A stretch of 64,000 nt of DNA from Coenobita brevimanus (GCA_032717465.1 CM064748.1:8226807-8290806), one strand, 5' to 3'. Positions 1 through 10,590 are shown, counted from the stretch's first letter. A program made the numbers and translations. Notes: a model not told the origin generated them from the letters alone.

Positions 1-825
1 AGCTGGAAAAGACTGAAAAATTGGGCCAAGTTAGTGAAGAGTAAATATTGTTCAGTGGAATGTGATTTTGTTGATATTTAACCTGCATCACAACCAGTCC
101 ATGTTGGTATTTTTGAACCTCTTCAGTACTGTTACATCTTTTCTCAGTGTATTGTTGCTGTGTCCCAGATGATTTTATTCTTGCTGCTGCCAGACGATTT
201 TACTCAGCTTAGGAAGGGGGTCTCTGTGATGGGAAGCTTGGTTGGAAGTGATGATGATAGGGTGAGGGGTGTTTAAGTCATCCTATGACTTTCTAGGATA
301 GATGTGTTTGTCTCATTTATTCTTGCCATTAAAATTCTGTATCGCATAATCGTGCTAAGGTTTAAATTAAAACTGTGTGTAATTTGATGAAAATGGATAT
401 GTCTCATTTTCTTAGTGCATACAGGTGTTTGTTTATGGAGTCTTGCTTTCACTGTGGTATTTGGGAGTTGTCTTGCAAAGGCTGGTGTTTTCTTTTATCT
501 GTATTGTTTTCTTGTTAGGTCCAAGGTTATACTGTATCTTGCTTTTCACCTTTAGTTATATTTTATTGCAACAGTTATACAATTGCTTACCTTGTATCAG
601 AGTATTGACTTTATTTTTTTATAGATAAGTGTGACAGGGTTTAACAATGAATGCCCTCAACTTTTCTTTCATTGATAAAGACAAAATCTGCTTAGGTATA
701 TTTTCATTTTAACCAATGGTACTAAGTGAAATAATGTTAATATGTTTCGCTGTTGGGTATGTTAAAAATATTAGAGAATAGATTTAAAGAACCATCTGTA
801 ACCATTTCTTTATTTCAATCCTCAG
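1..825. other. AT-rich non-coding, no gene seen
   Basis: No exon or ORF of credible composition is seen. Bases 20-45 resemble the GGCCAAGTTAG-containing end of the 200-bp inverted-repeat element found at 2.15 and 47-51 kb, so the window may begin at the end of such a copy. Confidence 0.5.
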
Positions 826-952
826 ATGCAGGACAAGGTGTGGCCACCAGTTCCTCCTTATGGTGGCTGTGGCAGCAAGAGGTCTTGACACTGTTCATTT
901 AGACAAGAAGGACCCATTTACCAGAATCGCATCTCTGTTGTTCCATCATACG
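826..952 (+). other. Candidate host exon, gene unrecognised
   Basis: A 127-bp segment sits between a pyrimidine-rich acceptor ending CTCAG and a strong donor GTAAGC. One frame is open throughout (one base, then 42 codons) and reads like protein, including LDTVHLDKKDPFTRIASLLF. The other frames have stops or lack protein-like composition. I do not recognise the family. It could belong to a gene starting upstream of the window, or be a chance open segment. Confidence 0.35.
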
Positions 953-1359
953 GTAAGCAGTAATCTGTACAGCATGTAATAACTACACTTTTGTAAAACC
1001 TGTTGGCCACCACTTGATGACATTACCAGTGCAGTAAGCATACACCGCAGTAAACCTTCTGTATTGACTTCCATACTCACCTCCCTATTTCTCATCACTG
1101 CTTTCAACAGCAGCAGCAGCAGCAGCAGCCTGGCAAAACATTAATTTTCCAAGTCAGGATGGCTGGTGTAGTTGTACAAGGCCTCTGTCACTCAGTATTA
1201 CTGTCAAATTTGGTGATCCTGATGGTGTTGTGTGTCATTTGTTCACTTGTGGCAGATGTTGACATTCTTTTCTATTACCTCTTCAGAACTCCAAGTTTAT
1301 TAATAATCTCACACCAGTTTGCAAACGAAATGCCATTGTATTGTTCATTATATCATTTA
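953..1359. other. Intron-like, no gene seen
   Basis: Only a short (CAG)n run near 1110-1130 stands out. A 67-codon ORF at 1159 is hydrophobic and has no recognisable features. Confidence 0.4.
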
Positions 1360-1640
1360 TAAAGGCTTAAACATGCTTGCATGTGTTGGCTTTGGTCACC
1401 TAATGATGGCTATCCATGCTGCTTGATCTCTGCACCTGATAGTGGCTCTCCACGCTGCTCAGTCTCTGGCAGCCTCCCTGTTCAGTCTCTTATCCCTGAG
1501 GTTACACTCTATGATCTCATCCCAGGTCGTTTTCAGTCTGCCTCTCGCCAACCCCTGACATTCACACTTCTCACCCTCCACACCCTGTTGTCATCCTCCA
1601 TCCTCTCACATACAAGAAAAGTCTTGTTGATGATTGCTGC
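1360..1640 (-). mobile_element. RTE-like family 2, 3'-end fragment
   Basis: The segment is the antisense of the 3' end shared by copies at 4.7, 13.2, 44.9 and 63.2 kb and, in sense, at 10.3 and 19.9 kb. It contains the recurrent TTATAAAGGCT and GGTCACCTAATG blocks and the block encoding the terminal 'RGRPKNTWDNV-CDLRDEG' region of the reverse transcriptase. It is truncated and carries no intact ORF. Confidence 0.65.
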
Positions 1641-1811
1641 TGACAGGAGCAAAACAATTATCAATATCTTGTGAGAGTGGCTTTGTACACTAAACCCAGA
1701 TGGGTTGGGTTGGGTTTGCTGGAATATTATTTTAGGTTGGGTTAGGTTCTGTACTGCATCTTTTCTGGGTAATAGTGGATAATAATTAACTATCCTCCCC
1801 TCTCTTTAATC

Positions 1812-2070
1812 TGTCTATCTATCTATCTGTAGCTAGACGCCTTAATCCTGTAAGGGGTGGCCACAAACAAATTGCCTCCATGTCACCCTGCCCCCCGCCA
1901 TTTCACTCCCTTCCCCCGAGCTTACACCCCCCTTACTCATATCTCTCTTTGCTCCATCCCTTCATCTCATCCTCAGTCTCCCCCTCCCTCTTCCCCTCCA
2001 CCTCACTTATTTACACTCTCCTAGCTAGTCTCTCACTCTCCATCCTCTCCACATGGCTCTCCTCAACTAG
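1812..2070 (-). mobile_element. RTE-like family 1, 3' fragment with GATA tail
   Basis: Read on the minus strand this encodes the decayed 'RGRPRMRWRDGVERYM' C-terminus, then the GGTGGCCACAAACAAAT-type untranslated end and a (GATA)n tail. It is one of about 18 copies in the window and is 5'-truncated, as is usual for LINEs. Confidence 0.75.
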
Positions 2071-2149
2071 GTGTAAAATTTCCATCATTCTACCTTGCAT
2101 ATTTAGCAGTAACATGAGATTAACAGGGGAATATGGTACTCTAGTTCTT

Positions 2150-2345
2150 TCACCTTAACTTGGCCCAGATTTTTGTTCTTTTGCAGCTTATTTCACATAG
2201 CTGACTAGCAGGACAAGATGCAACTCGCCATCCATTCCATAGCACTTCTTCATGACTAGCATTATAATCTAGCGTTAATCTATTATTACATCTCAGCATT
2301 CAAGGTGGAGAGATGGTAATTTTAGGCCAAGTTAGAGTAAAAATA
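2150..2345 (+). repeat. AACTTGGCC inverted-repeat element (MITE-like)
   Basis: This copy of a roughly 200-bp repeat starts with TTAACTTGGCCCAGATTTTT and ends with TTTTAGGCCAAGTTAGAGTA. The ends are imperfect inverted repeats. Related copies cluster at 47.4-50.9 kb. No ORF is present, so it is probably a non-autonomous DNA element. Confidence 0.6.
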
Positions 2346-2374
2346 AATTCTCTGGAAAGGATGGTAACCTCTCT

Positions 2375-2985
2375 CTTCCTTGCTTCTTCGCCCTCGCTTT
2401 CCTTCCATACTTCTTTTTCTCTTTCCTCCTTCCCAATTTCCTTTCTGTATTTTCCCTTCTCTCTCCTCTCTCTCTCCTTCATACATTTTCGTTTCTTCTC
2501 CCTCCCCTCTCCCTTCCTTGCGTCTTCACATTCCCTTTCCTTCCTTCCTTTTTTCTTTCCTGCTTCCCTATTTCCCTGCTGTATTTTTCCTTTCTCTCTT
2601 CTTTCTTTCTTTCATTCATTTTCATTTCTTCTCCCTCCCTTCTATCTCTTCCTTCTCCCTTCCTTCCTTCCATCTCTTCCTTCTCCCTTCCTTGCTTCTT
2701 CACATTCCCTTTCCTTCCTTCCTTTTTTCTTTCCTCCCACCCTATTTCCATGCTCTGTTTTTCCTTTCTTCTCCCTTCCTTTCTTACTTCATTCTCTGTC
2801 ATTTCTTCTCCCTCCCTTCTCTTCCTTCTCCCTTCCTTGCTTCTTCACTTTCTCTTTCCTTCCATACTTCCTTTTTTCTTTCCTCTCACCCTGTTTCCTT
2901 GCTGTATTTTTCCTTTCTTCTCCCTTCCTTCCTTACATCATTCTCTTTCATTTCTTCTCACATCCTTCCTTACTTCATCCATCCA
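2375..2985. repeat. (TTCC/TTCT)n polypyrimidine tract
   Basis: More than 600 bp of almost pure pyrimidine on the + strand is built from CCTTCC, TTTCTT and TTCATT units. Long open frames here on both strands are low-complexity artefacts, not genes. Confidence 0.9.
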
Positions 2986-3490
2986 TCTCTCCATCATCCA
3001 ATCCTACATTGCCCCATGAGGAGCATAGGAGCCCGGGGCTAGGCAGTTGGTCCCGACATTTAAGATGAGAGTGACCAGCCTCACTCATCCCTGAGTGCCA
3101 TTACATGAGCAATCAACCCCAACCATCCCTTGGATATAAACCTTCACCGGCTCAATCCAATTGGAGCGCAATATTTACCCATTAAACCACCAGGCGCCAA
3201 AATCTGGTTATATGGTTACCACCCAGCATAGTAAATGGTTTCCTGGTGTACAGGAAACCATTTGGCTTGTCACTCAGTGTAGAGTCACCCACTGGCTGAA
3301 GGAAGAGGAAAGAATGAAGGAAAGAAAGACAGAAGAGGGAGTGTAAAGTTACCCGTAGGCAGAAGGACAAGGAAAGAATGAAGGAAAGAAAGACAGAAGA
3401 GAATGGAAGGAAAGAAGGATGGAGAGGAAAGGGCAGACACCCGAGAGCAGCACTATATCGAATGAGTGGATGGTGAGCGCCCCTACCTAC
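2985..3490 (-). mobile_element. SINE-B-like repeat with (GGAT)n tail
   Basis: On the minus strand it ends in a GGATGATGGATGGA tail (left side here) after the 'TGCCCCATGAGGAGCATAGG' block. It includes the core shared with SINE-A (GTAAATGGTTTCCTGGTGTA) and the AGCAGCACTAT head. The same family occurs at 10.5, 16.9, 17.3, 27.8, 43.2 and 51.0 kb. Confidence 0.65.
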
Positions 3491-3494
3491 CACA

Positions 3495-3645
3495 ACCTTA
3501 CTTCATTCTCTTTCATTTCTCCCTTCCATCCTTACTTCATTCTCTTTCATTTCTTCTTCCTTCCTTCCGTACTTCATTCTCATTCATTTCTTCTCCCATC
3601 CTTACTTCATTCTCTTTCATTTCTCCTGTCATCCTTCCTTCTCTT
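3495..3645. repeat. Tandem CTTACTTCATTCTCTTTCAT repeats
   Basis: Four to five imperfect units of roughly 33 bp follow directly on the SINE-B head. The 3.4-kb ORFs crossing it are repeat artefacts. Confidence 0.7.
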
Positions 3646-3784
3646 TTCTTACACAGTTATATTGCACAGTGTAAAAAATCCATTAATTTACTGTTTTTCA
3701 AGTTTTCCAGTTAAATTAGGTCTTCCCATCCACTATTTCTGTATCTGTCTATCTGTCTGTCCATCCATCCTTCTGTCTGTCTGT

Positions 3785-4015
3785 CTATCAATCTGTCTAT
3801 TGATCTTTCTGTCTATCTATCTACCCATTGCCAGATGCTTTAATTCCTAAGGGATGATCATAAACAAATCACCTCCATGTCACCCTCTCCACTACCATCT
3901 GGTTGCCCTCTCTCTGACTCCAACTCCCTACCTTCCTATACTTCTCCACCCAACCCCTCCACCTCATCCTTGGTCTCCCTCTCCCCCTCCTCCCCTCCCA
4001 CATCCTCTACATATA
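3785..4015 (-). mobile_element. RTE-like family 1, 3' fragment
   Basis: A TCTATC tail, then 'TGCCAGATGCTTTAATTCC' and the GC-rich C-terminal coding block are recognisable on the minus strand. The copy is diverged and truncated. Confidence 0.65.
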
Positions 4016-4074
4016 CAGCGTTCACCTATGAGAGGGCACACAGCACCCATCTGGCAGCAAACTCTCATCCCTTT

Positions 4075-4640
4075 TCAGTCCAAGTCTCTAATGCAAGAAT
4101 TACCTGTTACTCCCAGTCCTTCATGTATACAACAGCTCAGCTCTGCAGCTGTCTTCCTCTGTCTCTATCGCCTACTGCCTGTGTATTTCCTACTGCCTAT
4201 GACCTCCAGTGTAGGTAGGTAGGTAGGCAGGTGTGTAGGTAGGTAGGTAGGAGGTAAGTTAACCAGTACTTCCAGTCGTACATGTCTGCAGTAGGTCAGC
4301 TCGCAACTGTCTTCCTCTCTCTGTATTGCCTACTGCCTGTGACCTCCAGTGTAGGTAGGTAGGTAGGTAGGAGGTAAGTTAACCAGTGCTCCCAGTCCTT
4401 CATGTATATTTACAACAGGTCAACTCTGGAACTGTCTTCCTCTCTTTCATTCCTACTGCCTGTGACCTCCAATCTTTTAAATGCAGTGTGTCCAGGGATC
4501 TCAAGATAATGAGTCCTGAATTTGGCTTTGTTATTTTTATGTCTTTTTTCTTGGCAGGAACAATCTTGCAGGCATCAGGCCTTTGGTTCCTTCTTCCTTG
4601 CATCAAAGGTCAGTGTCTTGTTCTCCATCTCTTTCCACGG
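4075..4640 (+). mobile_element. LINE-G 3' ORF end, locally triplicated
   Basis: About three direct copies (period about 140 bp) of a block running from an AGTTAACCAGT-type start through CTGTCTTCCTCTCT to a TAGGTAGG array. The last copy continues into the LINE-G C-terminus (peptide similar to LWNCLPLSVFPTAYDLQSFK) and 3' region ending GCATCAAAGG. The end resembles the 'W-N-S-L-P' terminus of jockey/CR1-type reverse transcriptases. No complete ORF remains. Confidence 0.6.
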
Positions 4641-4694
4641 CCATAACATTTATAAATTCATCCATTTTCCCATCTTATCATTCATTACATTTTG

Positions 4695-4870
4695 TTTTGT
4701 TTATAAAGGCTCTGACATGCTGGCATACATCAGCCTTGGTCACCTAATGGCACCTCTCCATGCTGCTTGATCTCTAGCAGCCTTTCTTCAGTCCCTAGTC
4801 CCTGAGGTCACAGTGTGTGGACCTCATCTCAAGTCTTTTGGTCTGCCACAAACAGCTCCACCCTCAACAG
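4695..4870 (-). mobile_element. RTE-like family 2, 3'-end fragment
   Basis: The antisense TTATAAAGGCTCTGACATGC and GGTCACCTAATGGC blocks match the other family-2 ends. Only the untranslated end and last few codons are present. Confidence 0.6.
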
Positions 4871-4954
4871 TCATCCTTGTCAGTCCAGTAGTACACCACC
4901 ATCCTGAATATAATTGTTTGTAGCTTCAGACTGTAAATGGTAACTGCCCAATTC

Positions 4955-5295
4955 TGTATTCTGTTTATGTATCTACAACCTGATGCCCTAATACCGAAAA
5001 GGGTGGCCACAAACAAATCACCTCCATGTCACCCTGTCCGCTGCCATTATACCCCCCTTCCCCCAGCCTACATCCCCCTCTCTCATATACCTCACTACTC
5101 CATCCCTTCATCTCCTCAGTCTCCCCTCCCTCTCCCCCACTCTACCTCACTCTTATACTCTCTCCTAGTTAGTCACTCACTCTCCATCCCTCCAGCTCAC
5201 ACACCCCTTTCTCATGTACCTCTCCATCACTCCATCTCATCTTCGGTCTCTCCCTCCCCCTCCCCCCCTCCACTTTTCTCTCATACAGTCTCCTA
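4955..5295 (-). mobile_element. RTE-like family 1, 3' fragment with internal duplication
   Basis: The 'GGGTGGCCACAAACAAATCA' untranslated block is followed by two consecutive versions of the CTCATCCTCAGTCTCCCCCT block, so part of the C-terminal coding region is duplicated. There is no intact ORF. Confidence 0.65.
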
Positions 5296-5414
5296 GTTAA
5301 AAAAGACAAACCAATTCCATTTTTTGCCATCACAGTGTAGGGTGTTGAGGTGAGGCTGATTAGTCCACAGTATGTAAGGCTGGCAGAGTCTGTGGTCACC
5401 TCTGGGGCTTGAAC

Positions 5415-5595
5415 AGTCAGTGTAGTAGTAGTAGTAGTAGTGGTGGTAGTAGTAGTAGTAGCAGTGGTAGTTGTAGTAATAATAATAGTAATAATAATAA
5501 TAATAATATCAGCCATAGTAGTGGTGGTAGTAGTAGTAGTAATAGTTGTAGTAATAGTAGTAGTAGTAATGATAATGATAATAATAATGTATATT
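5415..5595. repeat. (TAG/TAA/TGG)n trinucleotide microsatellite
   Basis: Imperfect trinucleotide array. Its Ser/Asn-rich and Thr-rich open frames on the two strands are artefacts. Confidence 0.9.
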
Positions 5596-5739
5596 ATAAT
5601 GATCTGATTTCTGTATGTTTGTTTAGTACAGTAACAGCAAAAATGGCACATGTAGTGCAAAGTTGTCTTGGAGCAAGGCACTGTTAAATTGCATTAACAT
5701 GAAGAATAAGACAATTTCCAGTCCAGTTGGGCCACCAGT

Positions 5740-5880
5740 TCCTGAGTTATGACTCATTTCAGGCCTTATGTTTGTAATTTAGTGAACCCAGTGGACTGCA
5801 GGTTGAAGTTACCCTCATCCAACAGTGCACCATCCAGGGGTAGGGAGGGAGGTGAGGGACATTTGCCTTTTCATGTATAA
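5740..5880 (+). repeat. Repeat family D fragment
   Basis: Carries the block 'AACCCAGTGGACTGCAGG' followed by TGAAGTTACCCTC, a block seen again at 14.2, 37.9, 38.15, 42.9, 44.7 and 50.3 kb. The family is unclassified. Confidence 0.55.
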
Positions 5881-6380
5881 GATGTAACCATATTATCAGA
5901 GTAATAGGTCTTGAAGAGTTGTAATATATATGATTGTTAGGTTACTATGTAGTGTATAGAACCTCATCAGTTTTACAAACACTGCCTAATTAGACCCAAC
6001 CCTGCTGTTGTTAGTGATGTTGTGTTACCAGTAAATGCCCTATTAGGTCACATTTGATGAGTGCCCTGACTCACTAAACCACCAGGCATCCATCTGGCTT
6101 TACTTTATCATGCTTTCACAGTACTATATAATAATAATGTATTAAACCTTGGCCTACATGCAGTGTTGATTTTAAGACAGGTGTGTCTTCCAAAATATCA
6201 GTTCATTTAATTCTTTCAGATGAGTGGAAGTGAAAGTATAAGGAAGGAAGAAAGGAGATCAAGAAGGTTTGGACATGCTGAGAGAAAGACCTGAGACCCT
6301 GGGTGAGGATGTGAAGAAGCTACGGCCATCACCAGAGAGGTGGACAGTGAATGACATGGCATGAGGTGGTGTGTGCTGAG
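5881..6380. other. No gene seen
   Basis: Unique-looking AT-rich sequence. A 68-codon minus-strand ORF at 6216-6422 has no recognisable features. Confidence 0.4.
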
Positions 6381-6384
6381 TGCT

Positions 6385-6560
6385 GACCTTATAGTGAGCT
6401 GGTACACAGGTATGAGTGCCAACCTTAGTTATATAGAGGTACAGTGTTGTTAGTGAGCTGGTACACAGGTATAAGTGCCAACCTTATATATATATATAGA
6501 GAGAGAGAGAGAGGTACAGTGTTATTAGTCAGCTGGTACACAGGTATTACTGGAGTTATT
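6385..6560 (+). repeat. Tandem GAGCTGGTACACAGGTAT duplications
   Basis: Three imperfect units beginning 'AGCTGGTACACAGGTAT' with AGAGGTACAGTGTT, separated by (TA)n(GA)n. Further diverged units continue to about 7590. Confidence 0.7.
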
Positions 6561-6814
6561 ACTACAGGTATTAAAAAGACAGTCTACACACAGGTAGTAA
6601 TAGTTGTTACTGTATGAGAAGAATTGCTGTAAACCTGGCACAGAGTTATTACTAGTGTTGTAGAGGTACACTTGTTGTTAATCCCAAGCTGTCTGGTCCA
6701 GCAGACCCATCAATCACAGGCAAGCAACTGCCACTGCAGGGCCTGCCTGTGAAGTGAACTGATGTTCCCATGGGGTGGACAGCACCTCATCACAGTAAGG
6801 TGCAGGGAAAGGTT

Positions 6815-7165
6815 TTTTTTTTTTTTTTTGTCCAACTCTGGGCATAGGCTTCACAGCCTGCTATCAAGGCCCAGCAGTCCTCCTACATACCATACACCTC
6901 CACATGTCACCACTTTGGCGCTAACACCCACCGTCCATATTGAATACATGCTAGGGCTGTCTCATACAGGACTGGTGTATTGGTATTAGTGGGGGTATTT
7001 TTACAACATGTCGGCGGGTCTTCTGATAGATCAGTAAAGCCTGATTTAATGAAATTCAAATCCTTAAACTGTTCCCTGCCCCAGCCGGGATTTGAACCTG
7101 GGTCCAGTAGGACTGCATGCCACCTCTCTACCAATTGAGCCACCGCCTTCCCCATAGAGATCATC
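6815..7165 (-). mobile_element. tRNA-derived SINE
   Basis: Read on the minus strand from about 7150, the head has an A-box-like TGGCTCAATTGGTAGAG and a perfect B-box GGTTCAAATCC with tRNA-like spacing. A roughly 250-bp body follows, ending in a poly(A) run (the T16 near 6812-6830). A second copy is at 48.8-49.1 kb with the same body. This is a SINE rather than a functional tRNA gene, because there is no proper acceptor stem and the body is long. Confidence 0.8.
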
Positions 7166-7234
7166 ATCATCATCATCATTGGTTCCTGGATGGATGCCAC
7201 ATTTGCATCTTCACTCATTTAACATGGGCACCAT

Positions 7235-7490
7235 GGTATGCTCCATGTCACCTTGTCATTTGGTTATGGATACCACCCAGCATTATAAATGGTTTGCTGG
7301 GTTACAAGAAACCATTTGGCCTGTCACTCAGTGTAGAGTCACTTGAAGTGGAAAGAAGAGTAATAAGAAGTGACAGGATGGATGGGAGAAATATGAAGAG
7401 AGGATGGCAGGCAAAGAAAAAGGGTGATAGAGATGAAGGACGAAGTAAGCAGTGCTACATCAAGTGAGTGGATGATGGACTGCACCACCA
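7235..7490 (-). mobile_element. SINE-A/B core fragment
   Basis: It contains the shared core 'TGGATACCACCCAGCATTAT' and TGTCACTCAGTGTAGAGTCA through GTGCTACATCAAGTGAGTGG. No GATA or GGAT tail is attached to this copy. Confidence 0.6.
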
Positions 7491-7680
7491 CATACCACTA
7501 CTAGAGGCACAATGTTACTAGAAAGCAGGTACACAGGTATTAATAGAGGTTATTATTAGAAGTATTACTAGAGAGCTGGCATGGAACACAGTGAGGAGGA
7601 GAAGGAGGAGGAGGGGCAGTGCTGTCAGGTGAACCCATTGTTTAAAATAGATGTAACACTGAAAATGTGATGATGATGAT

Positions 7681-8341
7681 CAGGGTTGCCAAGTCGCACC
7701 CTGCTCTGCCCGCGGAAACCCAACTGAAAACCAGCCCAAAAGTAGCCCAACACCAATAATTATTTTAAAAATCCTCTATTTATGCGAAATTAGTGTTTTA
7801 TATTAATAATTCATATATAGGTCCCTATTAATGCCTGAAATGATCACTTGATTCACTTAAACTTTCCCTATTTCCCATAAAAACACTATTACCCATAAAA
7901 CAACAATGATTCTGTTGAAATATACTTATCATTACACTAGGTAATACAACATGCAAGTGAAGGTATTTTCTCTCCCTCTGAGTCAACTTTCCATCACACT
8001 CATATTATTCAAAAATCTATATGATCATCATCACTGTGTTTCGATGCTGTGTACGTCATATGTGAAATTTGCTAACATAATTTTGTTTGTGAAATCATTA
8101 CAACAGATTTTATGTCCGCATATTGCTCTAACATGAAGAGTGTTTTCAACTGTTTCATGTTGCTGTCTGTTTCTTCATTTACTTTTCACTAAATTATACT
8201 GAGAGAAAATCCTCTCTACTGCAGCAGTGCTTGCTGGCAACGATAATTGGGATAAAACAAAACTCTCTCCGGAGTCTCCGCACTGGCTGCATCCACTGGT
8301 CCCTGTGGGAGTATTAGGGGGTCTCTCTCCGCCATATGTTT

Positions 8342-8414
<73 letters not shown>

Positions 8415-8574
8415 ATATTGTCGTGATGTGGTTTAACTCCATACTAGCCCAAACAACCGCGACAGTTTTCAAACCAGCCCAAAAAACCGCAACCCGCGAC
8501 CGGTAAAATCTGCCCGCGGAAGAGCTTCAAAACGAGCCCAATTTGGCGGGAAAACCGCGACCTTGGCAACCCTG
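7681..8574. mobile_element. hAT-type non-autonomous element
   Basis: The ends are inverted repeats: CAGGGTTGCCAAGTCGC at left, and the complement of the right end gives CAGGGTTGCCAAGGTCGC. Subterminal CAGCCCAAAA/TTTTGGGCTGG and CCGCGG motifs also mirror each other. The element lies inside a (GAT)n run so that ATGATGAT flanks both sides, compatible with the 8-bp duplication of hAT elements. No transposase ORF is seen, only a (CT)n tract, so this is a deletion derivative or MITE. Confidence 0.8.
8344..8412. repeat. (CT)n microsatellite
   Basis: An almost perfect dinucleotide run inside the hAT-type element. Confidence 0.95.
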
Positions 8575-8844
8575 ATGATGATGATCTTTATGGATTGTGT
8601 AGTGTTTTGTCATTTTAGTCTGTCTGTATGTTTTATGAACGTGTCTGAGGCCCATTCACTGGACATGCTGTTAATTTGTCTGCTCTCTCTTGTATTTTTT
8701 CTTTTCTTGCCTTCTGGATTCCACCTCACCTCATCCTTAAGTGGAAGAAAAGAAGGTAGGATGATGATGATGATGATGATGATGATCTGACTATGTATCC
8801 CTAACCAGATGCCATAATCCTGTAAGGGATGGTTGTTGGCTTTG

Positions 8845-8980
8845 ATTTAGGTGTTTGATGGGAAGGGACACTAACCCTCTGCCAACCCACTTGTTGACAT
8901 GTAGGGAACAATATTTAGGTGTTTGATGGGAAGGGACACTAACCCTCTGCCAACCCACTTGTTGACATGTAGGGAACAAT
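8845..8980 (-). repeat. 68-bp tandem duplication in SINE-A
   Basis: Two near-identical units starting ATTTAGGTGTTTGATGGG lie head to tail, within the untranslated part of the SINE-A copy. Confidence 0.85.
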
Positions 8981-9065
8981 ATATGGGTTGTTTATATGGG
9001 TACCACCCAGCTTTGTAAATAATTTCCTGGCTTACAGGAAATCATTTGGCTTGTCACTCAGTGTA

Positions 9066-9271
9066 AAGGCACGTCTGGAACTGTCTCCCTCTGTCTGTGT
9101 TTCCTGCTTCCTATGATCTCTAGCCTTTCAAACGCAGTGTGTCCAGGCATCTCGAAATGATCGGATCTTGAATTTGGCTCTCTCTTGTATTTTGTTCTTC
9201 TCTTGGAGGCAGCAGTTTTTGCAGGCTCGTGGCCTTTGGTTCCTTCTTCCTAGCATAAAGAAAATAAAAAA
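9066..9271 (+). mobile_element. LINE-G 3' end
   Basis: It begins in the C-terminal coding part (CTGGAACTGTCTCCCTCTG) and ends in an A-rich tail after CTTCTTCCTAGCAT. This matches copies at 34.7 and 61.2 kb. It is heavily 5'-truncated and inserted into SINE-A. Confidence 0.7.
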
Positions 9272-9583
9272 ATTGAAAAGGAAAGAATACTAATAAAAAG
9301 TGACAAGAAAGATGAGAGAATTAGGAAGAGAGAGGGCAGACACAGACACAGAATGATAAAGGTGAAGGAAAAGTAGGCAGCACTATATCAAATGAGTGGA
9401 TGATCGTCACCACCACCTGCTGATGATAATGAAGGTGATGAAGGGTGTGGTGGTGGTTCATGAAGTATGTTATGTGGTTGATGGTTTTGTATGTCTGTGA
9501 TTCAAGGATGTATATATGTGTCTGTGAAGGGTAGTGTTGGCTGGAGGGGAAGGGATATTGTCTGAATACTTCCCTTTTTGCAG

Positions 9584-9760
9584 GAAGAAGATGGAGAAAG
9601 GAGGACCTCACAACCCATACGAATTTGGTTGAACTCTTGCCCCCGCCGAGGAAGGAGGAGGAGGAGAAGGGATGGCCAGAGGACCCTCTCAGGAAGAGGC
9701 ATCTGTACACAAGAAGGACCCCTCCCCAGGCCTCTCACCCACAAAACACAGGCAAATTCT
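9584..9760 (+). other. Candidate exon, gene unrecognised
   Basis: A pyrimidine-rich acceptor (TTCCCTTTTTGCAG) precedes GC-rich sequence. One frame reads KKMEKGGPHNPYEFG and stops; another continues VELLPPPRKEEEEKGWPEDP. Together they suggest one exon broken by a frameshift near 9625. I do not recognise the family and see no clear donor. It may be another decayed exon. Confidence 0.25.
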
Positions 9761-9834
9761 CTCCTATAGCTTGTAATGTCTGTTTTTTCAGCTGTTGTAT
9801 TCTTTATGCCCCCTACCTTTTACCCTGTCACAGA

Positions 9835-10440
9835 GATGAAGAAAATAAATGGGTGCATAAACGATGTGGGATGTGGTAGTATTAGAGGTAGACTGCGAGA
9901 TAATTCTCATTTCATGTGTGTGGTGTGTCAGGGAGAGAATATAGAGATTGTCAGGCTTGAAAGGATTGAACTTGCTGGTGAGTCTCTTGGGTGTGTGGAA
10001 GAGTTTTGTTATTTGGGAGACATGTTGTGTGCCGGAGGTGGGGCTGGAGCAGCTCTGTGGCTAGGGTGAGGAGTGGTTGGAAGAAGTTCAGGCAGCTGTA
10101 GCCTCTCCTGACATTGAGAGGGCTCTCCCTATGTGCTAAGGGGTCTTTGTATGCGGCATGTATTAGGAGTGTAATGCTGTATGGTAGTGAGACCTGGGGG
10201 CATGTTGAGAATATGAGGATGACAGTTGGTTGTGGAAATGAAAAGTGTGAATGTTGGGGGTTAGGGTTGTTAGAGGCAGACCGAGAAAGACCTGGGACGA
10301 AGTCATAGAGTGTGACCTCAGGGACTGAATAGGGTGGCTGCCAGAGATTGAACAGGGTGGAGAGCTGTCCTTTGGTGACCAAGGATAATGCATGCAAGCA
10401 CATTGGAGCCTTTATAAACAACACGATAATGCGATACGAC
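9835..10440 (+). mobile_element. RTE-like family 2, 3' fragment
   Basis: It starts inside the PHD-like finger (KWVHKRC ... FMCVVC), runs through the ERIELAGESLGCVEEFCYLG block and SVMLYGSETW, then the GACCGAGAAAGACCTGGGAC end, and finishes at GCCTTTATAAACAACACGAT. Frames are broken in several places. Confidence 0.75.
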
Positions 10441-10469
10441 AAGAGACTGAATGGAGGGCAGGAGTTTGA

Positions 10470-10590
10470 GTGTATCCATCCATCCATCATCTAAACCTGT
10501 GTTGCCCCACGAGGAGTGTAGGAGCCCGGGGCTAGGCAAGTTGGTCCTGACATTTAAGATGAGAGTGACCAGAATACTCATTGCTGAGTG
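10470..10590 (-). mobile_element. SINE-B tail fragment
   Basis: The (CCAT)n tail and 'GTTGCCCCACGAGGAGTGTA' block of SINE-B abut the tail of the RTE family-1 copy that follows. Confidence 0.6.

Larger units (their letters stand above)
8785..9420 (-). mobile_element. SINE-A, interrupted by LINE-G
   Basis: A copy of the GATA-tail SINE-like family, minus strand: CCAGATGCCATAATCC end at left, core, then head at GCAGCACTATATCAAATGAG. Bases 9066-9271 are a LINE-G 3' end inserted between the CACTCAGTGTAAA and GAAAAGGAAAG blocks of the core, so LINE-G landed later. Confidence 0.65.

Noticed and set aside
2313..3068. 251-codon ORF rich in Phe/Ser/Leu/Pro
   Set aside because: It is the translation of a polypyrimidine microsatellite; other frames and the opposite strand are equally open.
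5409..5687. Poly-Ser/Asn ORF
   Set aside because: Trinucleotide microsatellite.
6907..7218. tRNA gene suggested by A- and B-box motifs at 7090-7150
   Set aside because: No complete cloverleaf and it continues into a 250-bp body repeated at 48.8 kb; it is a SINE head.
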